From positions 1-17,603 of the forward strand of contig CAYHOI010000034.1 in assembly GCA_964358175.1 (NCBI GenBank): a DNA stretch of 17,603 nt. The letters run 5' to 3'. The translations under genes were made by a program, and so were the position numbers. Origin of the DNA: CAYHOI01 sp964358175 (GTDB lineage Bacteria; Margulisbacteria; Riflemargulisbacteria; GWF2-35-9). Every line of letters begins with the position of its first letter. Position 1 is the stretch's first letter. The notes beneath the pieces are model-generated. The model made no database searches. It was given only the letters and a program-made list of their open reading frames with translations, and was not told the origin of the DNA. Of the stretch, positions 1 through 6,575 are shown piece by piece.

Positions 1-62
1 CAAAACACCCCCAAAATCATGAAGGCTATGGCAGACTCAAAAAGCACATAGCCACGCTTCAT
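1..62 (-). CDS. Pseudopilin-like protein, N-terminal fragment (cut by window edge)
   Basis: Only the first 20 codons are in the window, read leftward from an ATG at 62. The start reads MKRGYVLFESAIAFMILGVF. This is a class III prepilin signal: a short basic leader (MKRG), then a hydrophobic helix with glutamate at position +5 after the glycine, as in type IV pilins and type II secretion minor pseudopilins. The predicted cut is after G4 by the prepilin peptidase encoded two genes upstream. The ATG overlaps the TGA of the preceding pseudopilin gene by four bases (ATGA), so the two are probably translationally coupled. The order after a GspH-like gene suggests a GspI- or GspJ-type subunit, but that is inference because the rest is missing. 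Confidence 0.75.
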   Translation of the reverse strand, partial: MKRGYVLFESAIAFMILGVF

Positions 63-466
63 GGGCTGATTCTGATGCGCCCAGTCGATGGATCCACAAT
101 AATCTTTTTTTCCTTCTTGCCAACCCTCACGATCACGGTGGTTCCGATAGAGGGTTTTAGGTCAGGCGTAAAAGAGAAGGATCGCCCAGACACACTGACT
201 ACGCGCGGGAAATTATAGTGACTTATCCGTTCTCCCGATGAGGATACCAGCTCATAGTTGTTGCTTGAGAGTTTCCACATTACGTTAATCTGGTAGGTTT
301 GTGCATAATCGCGTGCATGTTCAAGGCGACGCTTCACGCCATATGCCTCATTGGACAAGACCACTGCGTTTAAAACAACCTTAAAGCTCATTAGAAGTAG
401 CCCTATGATCAAAGCCATTGTGCTCAGCCCAACAAGCATTTCAACGAGAGCTACAGACTTCTTCAT
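59..466 (-). CDS. GspH-like minor pseudopilin (type II secretion / type IV pilus-like)
   Basis: A 135-residue protein with a pilin-like N-terminus: a short basic leader (MKKS), a hydrophobic stretch VALVEMLVGLSTMALIIGLL with glutamate at +5 if the cut follows S4, then a mostly beta soluble domain. This is the architecture of GspH/FimT-type minor pseudopilins, which form the tip of a periplasmic pseudopilus or pilus. The residue before the predicted cleavage site is serine, not the usual glycine. The C-terminal half (residues about 80-135) is rich in short beta strands ending in DPSTGRIRIS, a pattern seen in many pseudopilins. The gene overlaps the prepilin peptidase stop by four bases and the next pseudopilin start by four, so the three form one leftward transcription unit. 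The pilin class is well supported; the exact subunit is not. Confidence 0.72.
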   Translation of the reverse strand: MKKSVALVEMLVGLSTMALIIGLLLMSFKVVLNAVVLSNEAYGVKRRLEHARDYAQTYQINVMWKLSSNNYELVSSSGERISHYNFPRVVSVSGRSFSFTPDLKPSIGTTVIVRVGKKEKKIIVDPSTGRIRISP

Positions 467-1170
467 GCAAAAACGCGCAAGAAAAATACCAAGCTAAAAG
501 CAGTTCCCAGTAAAGGAATAAATGGCAAGCTGACCTGCTTCCATTTCCAAGCAACGATTATTCCCAACAGAGAGGCGCCCAAAATTACTTCCAGCATTTC
601 CTGGTATTGCGCGACCAGTGCCAACGCAAAGATCACATAATAATCTCCTTCACCCATCGCCTCCTTTTGCAAAACCTTTTTGACTCCCCAAGCCAACACA
701 AGAATCATCCCTAGCCACATTATTGCCCGTGCAAATCGAAGGACAATATCGGCCTCTACAAACGTCAGTGCGAGCGCAAAGGAAAGAAGTGGATACAATG
801 CTTCATTATAAACAAAGCCTGAGCGATAGTCCGTTTGAACCGTTACAAGCAAGCAACCAAAAAATCCAATCCATAGAATTCCATGAAGGCTAAAAGAAAA
901 AAGGCCAATCACCGTTGCGCTGAGAAAGCCCATCGCCAATTCAGTCACAGGAAAAACTGCAGGGATTTTGGCTCCACATTCACGACAACGACCCTTCAAC
1001 AAAAAGTAGTTTAAGACAGGGATGAGATCTCGCCAAGAAATAGGTTTTCCACATTGCGAACATATGGAGCGTACGGTTAGAATGGGTCGCTGCGTAATCA
1101 ACCGCTCACTGATGCTGTTGATGAAGCTTCCCAGTAGCGTTCCAAAAATAAAACCACCGACAAGAAGCAT
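463..1170 (-). CDS. pilD: Prepilin peptidase / type IV leader peptidase (PilD/GspO family)
   Basis: A 235-residue polytopic inner-membrane aspartic protease that cleaves and often N-methylates prepilins. The N-terminal cytoplasmic loop carries the zinc-binding CxxC...CxxC pair (C37, C40, C62, C65) typical of bifunctional enzymes. The two catalytic aspartates are visible: D114 in VQTDYRSG, and D176 in the GxGD motif (GEGD, residues 173-176). Several hydrophobic segments follow. The length is slightly below the 250-290 residues usual for PilD. Its substrates are probably the two pseudopilins encoded directly downstream, joined by ATGA overlaps. I see no Shine-Dalgarno sequence before the ATG, but a TACAAT box lies just upstream, which suggests a very short leader. 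The symbol pilD is used for the family; gspO would serve equally. Confidence 0.93.
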   Translation of the reverse strand: MLLVGGFIFGTLLGSFINSISERLITQRPILTVRSICSQCGKPISWRDLIPVLNYFLLKGRCRECGAKIPAVFPVTELAMGFLSATVIGLFSFSLHGILWIGFFGCLLVTVQTDYRSGFVYNEALYPLLSFALALTFVEADIVLRFARAIMWLGMILVLAWGVKKVLQKEAMGEGDYYVIFALALVAQYQEMLEVILGASLLGIIVAWKWKQVSLPFIPLLGTAFSLVFFLRVFA

Positions 1171-1178
1171 TGTTTCAG

Positions 1179-1184
1179 ATTGTA
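1179..1184 (-). promoter_or_regulatory. Putative -10 box of the prepilin peptidase operon
   Basis: TACAAT on the minus strand, 8 bases before the ATG at 1170. No good -35 match was found at 16-18 bases (best 3 of 6). If used, transcription would begin at or next to the start codon. Confidence 0.35.
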
Positions 1185-1267
1185 ATCAATCCACTCAAAA
1201 AATACCATACAAATTTTCTGCTCATTATTGCGATATAAACTAGTGGAGTCTCTCGCCCGGGGGAGTG

Positions 1268-1273
1268 TATAAT
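1268..1273 (+). promoter_or_regulatory. Putative -10 box for the 1307 gene
   Basis: An exact TATAAT lies 33 bases before the ATG at 1307, giving a leader of roughly 25-30 bases that contains the ribosome binding site at 1295-1301. The -35 region is poor (TGGAGT at 1244-1249, 3 of 6). Confidence 0.4.
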
Positions 1274-1294
1274 GGACAAGCCGTTTCAATTGGC

Positions 1295-1301
1295 AAGGAG
1301 G
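1295..1301 (+). promoter_or_regulatory. Strong ribosome binding site fixing the start at 1307
   Basis: AAGGAGG lies five bases before ATG 1307. An in-frame GTG at 1265 would give 14 more residues, but it overlaps the TATAAT box and has no binding site, so the ATG is preferred. Confidence 0.75.
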
Positions 1302-1306
1302 ACAAA

Positions 1307-1702
1307 ATGCTCGAAACTGGAAAAGTAGCTGCTCAAGGTTCTGTTCAAAATGAGAAAGAAGGTAAAGCCAAGAAACTCCTGGATGAGATACTAAAACAAC
1401 TTAAAGAGCTTGTATCCTCTAGCACCAGTGTTTCAGAGGTTCGGAGTAAAATCGATATGTTGCGTGAACTTGATCCAGTCCTTGCAGAAAAACTCGACAA
1501 GCTTCTCGATGAACTTGAAAAAAGGATCTCAAATCATTCATTAAACGAGGGAGAGAGACTCAAGCTACTCATGGAATCCATCGGCAATATGCAAAAAGGA
1601 AATCTTGAAATATTTAATCCTATCAACCCAGTTGACTCCTTAAAAGAGGATAAGCCCTACAGACCCGATCGTATTGATGGCCAAATCAGCGTCAGCATAT
1701 AA
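1307..1702 (+). CDS. Unrecognised 131-residue helical / coiled-coil protein
   Basis: I do not recognise this family. The start is set by an AAGGAGG five bases upstream of the ATG. The protein is highly charged and has no signal peptide or membrane segment, so it is probably cytoplasmic or exported by a leaderless route. Residues about 17-80 look almost wholly helical with heptad-like leucines (KKLLDEILKQLKEL, then AEKLDKLLDELEKRI), suggesting two antiparallel helices or a coiled coil. The C-terminal third (FNPINPVDSLKEDKPYRPDR) is proline-rich and probably disordered. It heads a small rightward unit; its TAA overlaps the ATG of a 33-codon ORF. It faces away from the pilin operon, so no link to pilus function is shown. 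Confidence 0.7.
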   Translation: MLETGKVAAQGSVQNEKEGKAKKLLDEILKQLKELVSSSTSVSEVRSKIDMLRELDPVLAEKLDKLLDELEKRISNHSLNEGERLKLLMESIGNMQKGNLEIFNPINPVDSLKEDKPYRPDRIDGQISVSI

Positions 1703-1803
1703 TGGAAGCCAAGCCCCCCTCTGAGGAAATCAGACAGACCTTTCGTCGATATCTGGGTATTGCAAAAGAGTATTTTTTCAGACTCCTAGAGAAAATTTTT
1801 TAG
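1702..1803 (+). CDS. Possible 33-residue small protein coupled to the 1307 gene
   Basis: An ATG that shares one base with the preceding TAA (TAATG) opens 33 codons, ending with TAG at 1801-1803. The product begins MEAKPPSEEIRQTF and ends RLLEKIF. Residues 8-33 could form an amphipathic helix with basic and aromatic residues (RRY, KEYFFRLL). There is no separate Shine-Dalgarno site, so translation would rely on termination-reinitiation. The TAATG junction and the helix-like composition favour a real gene, but an ORF this short can arise by chance and I know no homologue. Confidence 0.4.
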   Translation: MEAKPPSEEIRQTFRRYLGIAKEYFFRLLEKIF

Positions 1804-1820
1804 TCGCTTATCAACTCTTC

Positions 1821-1849
1821 TCGACAGTTTCATAAGAAATCGTTAAGAT
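1821..1849 (+). promoter_or_regulatory. Putative sigma70-type promoter of rfbC
   Basis: TCGACA at 1821-1826 (5 of 6 to the -35 consensus), a 17-base spacer, then TAAGAT at 1844-1849 (4 of 6). The -10 ends seven bases before ATG 1857, so the predicted transcript starts at or next to the start codon. Confidence 0.4.
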
Positions 1850-1856
1850 TTCCTCC

Positions 1857-2405
1857 ATGGATGTCAGGTCTCTCGAAATTCCAGACGTAAAGTTGATCAC
1901 GCCACAGGTGTTTCTCGACGAGAGAGGTTCTTTCTTGGAAAGTTATCATTCTGAAAGGCTAAAAAAGGCGGGAATCGTGACGACCTTTGTCCAAGACAAT
2001 CAAAGTCAATCTGTTCGAGGGGCATTGCGCGGGTTGCACTACCAAATGCCTCCCCACGCGCAAGCCAAGCTGGTTCGTGTGTTACAGGGAGAAATCTTTG
2101 ATGTGGCCGTAGACATTCGGGCAGGATCTCCCACCTTTGGACAGTGGGTGGGGGAACACTTGTCTGGTGATAGTTTTAAGAGCTTGTTTATTCCTGAGGG
2201 ATTTGCACATGGCTTTTTGGTGCTCAGCGAAGTAGCGATCGTCCTTTACAAATGTTCCACGCATTACATGCCTAATGCCGAAGCAGGATTGCTCTGGAAC
2301 GATACAGATCTAGCCATCGATTGGCCCCTAAAAGAGGTCATCCTCTCTCCAAAGGATCGAATGAACCCTCGATTAAAGGAGTTAGCCCAAGCTTGGCGAG
2401 ATTAA
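1857..2405 (+). CDS. rfbC: dTDP-4-dehydrorhamnose 3,5-epimerase
   Basis: A 182-residue cupin enzyme (RmlC/RfbC) that epimerises dTDP-4-keto-6-deoxyglucose at C3 and C5, the third step to dTDP-L-rhamnose for surface polysaccharide. Family signatures are clear: the N-terminal PDVKLITPQVFLDERGSFLE, the catalytic-base histidine H61 in LRGLHYQ, the substrate-binding PEGFAHGF (113-120), the probable catalytic tyrosine Y131 in VLYKCSTHYMP, and the C-terminal GLLWNDTDLAIDWP. Length is normal for the family. The start is the only in-frame ATG nearby; it has no Shine-Dalgarno sequence but a -10-like box seven bases upstream. No rfbA, rfbB or rfbD lies in the window, so the rhamnose pathway must be completed elsewhere. 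The next gene is convergent. Confidence 0.95.
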   Translation: MDVRSLEIPDVKLITPQVFLDERGSFLESYHSERLKKAGIVTTFVQDNQSQSVRGALRGLHYQMPPHAQAKLVRVLQGEIFDVAVDIRAGSPTFGQWVGEHLSGDSFKSLFIPEGFAHGFLVLSEVAIVLYKCSTHYMPNAEAGLLWNDTDLAIDWPLKEVILSPKDRMNPRLKELAQAWRD

Positions 2406-2437
2406 CGTGCCGTTTTTATTGTCCTTTCCTAATACCA

Positions 2438-2455
2438 ACTTGCAATCACGCAAGT
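2438..2455 (+). other. Small hairpin between convergent rfbC and rlmI
   Basis: ACTTGC, a six-base loop, GCAAGT: a perfect 6-bp stem in the 116-base gap between the two convergent genes. Neither side has a clear T run, so it is at best a weak or Rho-assisted terminator. Confidence 0.3.
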
Positions 2456-2521
2456 GACTTAACCAAGGTCGTTACATGAGACTGAAAGACTTGTGGCTGA
2501 AGGTTCCCTCGTAAAACGTTC

Positions 2522-3694
2522 CTATAAAACTTCCAAGATCACCGTTTTTAAGTAGCTTCCTTCTGGGAAAGCCAGACGATGCGTGTGGTCGATGGGTTGA
2601 CTGAGGATGCTCAGTATTCGAGCATCTTTGCGTGCATTTCCAGCAGCATGTCGAAGCATATCGATAAACATCGCCTGACTGATTCGACCAGAACAGGAGC
2701 TGGTTACGAATATCCCGCCTGTTTGAAGCACATCGAAGCATCGCTTGTTGAGCGATTGGTAAGCCCTGAGGGCGGAATCCGTCTTCTGTTGAGTCTTCGC
2801 AAAGGCGGGGGGATCGCAAATCATCAGATCATAGTCTCCAAGCTTAATGTGCCCTAAATAGCTAAGCACGTCCGTGCAAACGATATCAGAAGGCCCCAAG
2901 TTATTGAGTTGATAATTGATCTGCACCTGCGCAAGCGCACTTTTGGAACTATCCACAGTCGTTACCCGCTGGGCACCCCCATGTTTCGCATACACACTGA
3001 ACGCTCCCGTGTATCCAAACAGGTTTAACACCCGTCGGCCCTGGCTCAGCTGCCTTACCTGCTGGCGAACATCACGTTGATCAAGAAAAAACCCTGTTTT
3101 TTGACCGGACATCGGATCAGCCTGAAAGAACAGTCCGTTTTCTTCAAAGACCACCTGTGCTGGAATCTGTCCCCGATGACAAGCCACGGGAAAATCGCTG
3201 AGCCCTTCGTCTTTTCGAACACCGACATCCGAGCGCTCGACAATTGCTACCGGGGAAAAAGCTTTCTGTAATGCGTCGCAAATGGTCTCTCGGTAAATAT
3301 CCATTCCGGCCGAATGTATTTGAAAAACAAAAACGTTCGCATATCGATCAACGATAAGCCCCGGAAGAAAATCATTATCGGCATTCACGACCCGATACCC
3401 CGATGTTCGTGGCGGTAAATAGCGTTGTTTGATTTGATTGAGTTGCATAAATCGGTCGGCAAAGAAGGCCTCCTCCAGGGAGTCCAAAGGCTTCGAATCA
3501 ACCATTCTGACGCGAATGGCCGAATGATTATTCCAAAGCCCCATTCCCATGAAAGCGCCCTCGTGTCCCAACACCCTAACCAACGCAGTTTCAGGCAGAT
3601 CCTTGCTTGGGACTTGCAGTGCATTGGAGAATATCCATGGGTGACCGGACAAGATGGGCATCTCTCTGCCCTGTTTGAGGATGACTTCATACAC
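2522..3694 (-). CDS. rlmI: RlmI-family 23S rRNA (cytosine-5) methyltransferase
   Basis: A 390-residue SAM-dependent methyltransferase, close to the length of E. coli RlmI, which makes m5C1962 in 23S rRNA. The N-terminal 70 residues form a PUA-type RNA-binding domain (GHPWIFSNAL at 17-26, then AFMGMGLWNNHSAIRVR). The C-terminal Rossmann fold has the SAM-binding LNLFGYTGAFS (from about 223), the motif IV CDPPAFAK (293-300), and the catalytic cysteine in TSSCSG (C334). The start codon is GTG at 3694-3692, with no clear Shine-Dalgarno sequence. A TTGACA...TAGGTT pair lies just upstream, so the mRNA may have almost no leader. It is divergent from potA and convergent with rfbC, so it is likely a single-gene unit. 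The exact target cytosine in this organism is inferred from family. Confidence 0.93.
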   Translation of the reverse strand: MYEVILKQGREMPILSGHPWIFSNALQVPSKDLPETALVRVLGHEGAFMGMGLWNNHSAIRVRMVDSKPLDSLEEAFFADRFMQLNQIKQRYLPPRTSGYRVVNADNDFLPGLIVDRYANVFVFQIHSAGMDIYRETICDALQKAFSPVAIVERSDVGVRKDEGLSDFPVACHRGQIPAQVVFEENGLFFQADPMSGQKTGFFLDQRDVRQQVRQLSQGRRVLNLFGYTGAFSVYAKHGGAQRVTTVDSSKSALAQVQINYQLNNLGPSDIVCTDVLSYLGHIKLGDYDLMICDPPAFAKTQQKTDSALRAYQSLNKRCFDVLQTGGIFVTSSCSGRISQAMFIDMLRHAAGNARKDARILSILSQPIDHTHRLAFPEGSYLKTVILEVL

Positions 3695-3703
3695 GGTATC
3701 TCT

Positions 3704-3732
3704 AACCTAATCCCGTTCTCTCGGTTTGTCAA
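3704..3732 (-). promoter_or_regulatory. Putative promoter of rlmI, overlapping the pot promoter -35
   Basis: On the minus strand, a consensus TTGACA (3732-3727), a 17-base spacer and a weak TAGGTT (3709-3704). Predicted initiation is about three bases before the GTG start at 3694. The -35 shares five bases with the -35 of the opposing pot promoter. Confidence 0.4.
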
Positions 3733-3754
3733 AGGAGTTTTCTTGCCTTATAAT
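3726..3754 (+). promoter_or_regulatory. Strong sigma70-type promoter of potABCD
   Basis: TTGTCA at 3726-3731 (5 of 6), a 17-base spacer and an exact TATAAT at 3749-3754. Transcription would start near 3761, leaving a leader of about 60 bases before potA. This is the best promoter in the window. Confidence 0.75.
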
Positions 3755-3821
3755 TTCACTCGATCATGTCAATAGAGCTGGAACGTAGAAACCTTTATAG
3801 ATCCGTGGCCAAGGTGATTTC

Positions 3822-4931
3822 GTGACGATGACAAAAGCCAGCGCAGTCAGCTTGAGCGGAATCAGTAAGTGCTTTGGCTCCTTTCAAGTTCTCAAAAATG
3901 TGGATCTCCATATCAGAAAGGGTGAGTTTTTTTCGCTCCTGGGCCCCTCTGGTTGCGGAAAAACAACCCTTTTACGCATGATTGCTGGCTTCGAGATACC
4001 TGATAGCGGCACCATTAGTCTTGATGAAAGTCCAATTGGTCATTTGGCACCCAATCAGCGACCCGTTAATACAATCTTTCAAACCTACGCACTCTTTCCC
4101 CATCTGTCCGTATTTGAAAATGTCGCTTTTTCTGCGCGTCTCAAAAAAATGAACAACGCCGAAGTATCAGATCGAGTGGGGCATTATCTCAACCTGGTTA
4201 AATTGTTTGACCATCGACACAAGTCTCCCGCACAGCTCTCGGGAGGGCAACGTCAACGCGTTGCCATTGCGCGTGCACTGACGGGTGAACCCAGCGTGCT
4301 TCTCCTCGATGAACCCCTCAGTGCTTTGGATGCCAAGCTACGGCAGCAGCTACTCATCGAGCTGGATATGATCCATGATGCCGTGGGAATTACCTTCATT
4401 TATGTGACACATGATCAATCAGAAGCCCTTGGGGTCTCAGATCGTATTGCTATTATGAATGAGGGTCATATTCTTCAGGTAGGAAGCTCCCATGAGATTT
4501 ACAATCACCCTGCGAACTCATTTGTGGCAAACTTTATTGGTGAGACCAATTTGCTGGAAGCTACTGTGACCGCATTGCCAAAGCCGGATCTCGTGACGGT
4601 TGAGATTTCTGGGTTTGAACCGATGGATCTGCCTCTCAGCACTCCTGTCAAAGTTGGCCAAAGTTTACAGCTTTCTCTGCGACCCGAGAAAATCATGGTT
4701 TCGAAAGCTCCTCCGAATAAGAAAGATTCATTCATCACCGTTCAAGGTGTCGTGAATGAAATAGTCTACTCCGGGTACCAAAGTCGCCTTTTTGTAAAAA
4801 CGGACTCAGGATTTGTTCTTCGCGCCCTTCAGGCTCATGATCTCGCCAACGAATCATGGGCTAACATTCAGTGGAATGACAGTGTTTATGCATCATGGAA
4901 AGCTGAGAGTTTATATACGGTCATGGCATGA
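3822..4931 (+). CDS. potA: Spermidine/putrescine ABC transporter ATP-binding protein
   Basis: A 369-residue ATPase of the importer, located on the cytoplasmic face, that powers polyamine uptake. Visible motifs in order: Walker A GPSGCGKTT (41-49), Q-loop IFQTYALFPHLS, signature LSGGQRQR (139-146), Walker B VLLLDEP (169-175), D-loop SALD, H-loop YVTHDQSEAL, and a C-terminal TOBE-type regulatory domain (about 240-369, including LSLRPEKIMV). Two starts are possible: GTG 3822 or ATG 3828. An AAGGTGA at 3811-3817 could serve either. It is the first gene of potABCD, and its TGA overlaps the potB ATG (ATGA). Family assignment is firm. Polyamine specificity rests on the gene set and the binding protein and is less certain than the ATPase role. 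Confidence 0.95.
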   Translation: MTMTKASAVSLSGISKCFGSFQVLKNVDLHIRKGEFFSLLGPSGCGKTTLLRMIAGFEIPDSGTISLDESPIGHLAPNQRPVNTIFQTYALFPHLSVFENVAFSARLKKMNNAEVSDRVGHYLNLVKLFDHRHKSPAQLSGGQRQRVAIARALTGEPSVLLLDEPLSALDAKLRQQLLIELDMIHDAVGITFIYVTHDQSEALGVSDRIAIMNEGHILQVGSSHEIYNHPANSFVANFIGETNLLEATVTALPKPDLVTVEISGFEPMDLPLSTPVKVGQSLQLSLRPEKIMVSKAPPNKKDSFITVQGVVNEIVYSGYQSRLFVKTDSGFVLRALQAHDLANESWANIQWNDSVYASWKAESLYTVMA

Positions 4932-5779
4932 AGAACCGTCTCGGATATGTGTACACGTTGCCGCTCCTCTTCTGGATGAGTACATTTTTTCTTGTCCCCC
5001 TCTTGATTATTGTGACGTTCAGCTTCCTTCAAAAGGGATTGTATGGAGGGGTCACGCCGAATTTGAGCTTTGAGGCTTACCGTTCGTTGTTCAATCCTGT
5101 GTTGCTTCGTGTGTCGTGGGCGACTTTCTATATGGCTTTTATCTCAACGGTACTCATGCTGGTGTTGGCACTTCCTACGGCTTACTTTATGGCTCGTAGC
5201 CCGCATAAGAATTTTCTGCTTTTGCTCATTATTGTTCCTTTCTGGATCAACTTCCTGATTCGAATTTACGCGTGGATTGCCATTTTGGGAAACAATGGAA
5301 TTCTTAATCAACTCTTGCTTCGAATGGGGTTGTTACAAGAACCCTTTCAGTTCCTGTATAACCCCAGGGCGATTATTGTGGTGCTGGTCTACACCTATCT
5401 GCCTTTTGCTATCCTGCCCCTGTATTCAACCATCGAAAAGTTTGATTTTTCCCTGCTGGAGGCTGCGCGCGATCTTGGGGCAACCAAGTTTCAAGCTATT
5501 CTTCATGTCCTCCTTCCTTCTATTCGGGGGGGGCTTTTTTCGGCAATCTTATTTACCTTTATCCCTGCGTTTGGCCAATACGCAATTCCTCAGCTTGTGG
5601 GTGGAAACCAGTCCTACATGTTGGGAAACATTATTGCCCGCGAGCTCACCATTACTCGAAACTGGCCACTTTCTTCAGCAATTTCTACCCTGCTGATGCT
5701 TTTAACCATGCTGGGCGTGTATTGGTTTATGTGGCAAAACAAACGCTCAACACAGGCGAAAAGAGACGATCATGGCTAG
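4928..5779 (+). CDS. potB: Spermidine/putrescine ABC transporter permease PotB
   Basis: A 283-residue inner-membrane permease with about six hydrophobic segments, starting with a transmembrane helix at residues 8-32 (YTLPLLFWMSTFFLVPLLII). The EAA loop that docks on the ATPase is clear: LLEAARDLGATKFQAILHVLLPSI (about residues 177-200). Length matches PotB. It overlaps potA by four bases and potC by eight, so translation is coupled through the operon. It pairs with PotC to form the heterodimeric channel. The C-terminus is basic and cytoplasmic (QNKRSTQAKRDDHG). Confidence 0.94.
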   Translation: MKNRLGYVYTLPLLFWMSTFFLVPLLIIVTFSFLQKGLYGGVTPNLSFEAYRSLFNPVLLRVSWATFYMAFISTVLMLVLALPTAYFMARSPHKNFLLLLIIVPFWINFLIRIYAWIAILGNNGILNQLLLRMGLLQEPFQFLYNPRAIIVVLVYTYLPFAILPLYSTIEKFDFSLLEAARDLGATKFQAILHVLLPSIRGGLFSAILFTFIPAFGQYAIPQLVGGNQSYMLGNIIARELTITRNWPLSSAISTLLMLLTMLGVYWFMWQNKRSTQAKRDDHG

Positions 5780-6563
5780 CCTTACCTCTCGTCGCGGAAT
5801 TTTCTCCCGGGGAGCTTTTTGCATTACGATTCTCTTCTTTTACCTGCCGTTGAGCGTGTTAACCCTCTTTTCTTTCAATGCCTCTAAAACGATGTCCTGG
5901 AGTGGGTTCTCTCTTCGCTGGTATCAGGATTTATTTTTCAATTCCCCACCCCTCTGGTCAGCCTTTGCCAAAAGTATCGGCATTGCCCTCGCCTCTTCGG
6001 TTGCCTCGACTGTGATCGGCACATTGGGTGCAATAGGCCTCTATTGGTACTCGGTGAAGTACAAGAAAGCCTTGCGTCTCATTACTTTTTTGCCGCTGTT
6101 GCTCCCCGAAATCATTCTGGGCGTTGCCCTTTTGATTTTCTTTGCGGGCGTCCATATCGAGTTGGGGTTGATGACGATTTTCATCGCCCATACCAGCTTT
6201 AACATTCCCTATGTTTTCCTCATCTTGCTCGCTCGATTGGAAGAATTTGATTATTCCATTATTGAAGCGGCCTATGATCTGGGAGCCCGGGAGAGGGATG
6301 TTCTCCTCAGGGTAACCCTTCCGATGTGCTTTCCAGCCATTATGGCTGGCTTTCTCATCAGCCTAACGTTGTCGCTGGAGGATTTCGTCATTACGTTTTT
6401 TGTAGCTGGCCCGGGCTCAACCACACTTCCCCTTTATATCTACTCAATGATCCGATTCGGCGTTTCTCCGGTGATCAATGCCCTGTCGGTGGTTCTGATC
6501 GCTGGGACTATTCTTTTTGCCTTATCCACGGTAAGATTTTACAAGTACTTTCTGCGAAAATAA
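5772..6563 (+). CDS. potC: Spermidine/putrescine ABC transporter permease PotC
   Basis: A 263-residue second permease of the polyamine importer, again with about six membrane segments. The PotC-type opening is seen at FYLPLSVLTLFSFNASKTMSWSGFS, followed by RWYQDLF. The EAA loop is IIEAAYDLGARERDVLLRVTLPM. Its ATG lies within the last codons of potB (8-base overlap); a weak AAAGAGA precedes it. Length is normal for PotC (about 264). The gene ends 12 bases before potD. The order potA-B-C-D matches the classical operon. Confidence 0.94.
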   Translation: MASLTSRRGIFSRGAFCITILFFYLPLSVLTLFSFNASKTMSWSGFSLRWYQDLFFNSPPLWSAFAKSIGIALASSVASTVIGTLGAIGLYWYSVKYKKALRLITFLPLLLPEIILGVALLIFFAGVHIELGLMTIFIAHTSFNIPYVFLILLARLEEFDYSIIEAAYDLGARERDVLLRVTLPMCFPAIMAGFLISLTLSLEDFVITFFVAGPGSTTLPLYIYSMIRFGVSPVINALSVVLIAGTILFALSTVRFYKYFLRK

Positions 6564-6575
6564 GGAGCTGGAACA

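Noticed and set aside
1265..1306. GTG start giving a 145-residue version of the 1307 gene
   Set aside because: It overlaps an exact TATAAT and has no ribosome site, whereas ATG 1307 has AAGGAGG at ideal spacing.
2579..3775. Several plus-strand ORFs of 64-116 codons opposite rlmI
   Set aside because: They are antisense to a well-supported RlmI gene, have no recognisable motifs and lack ribosome sites.
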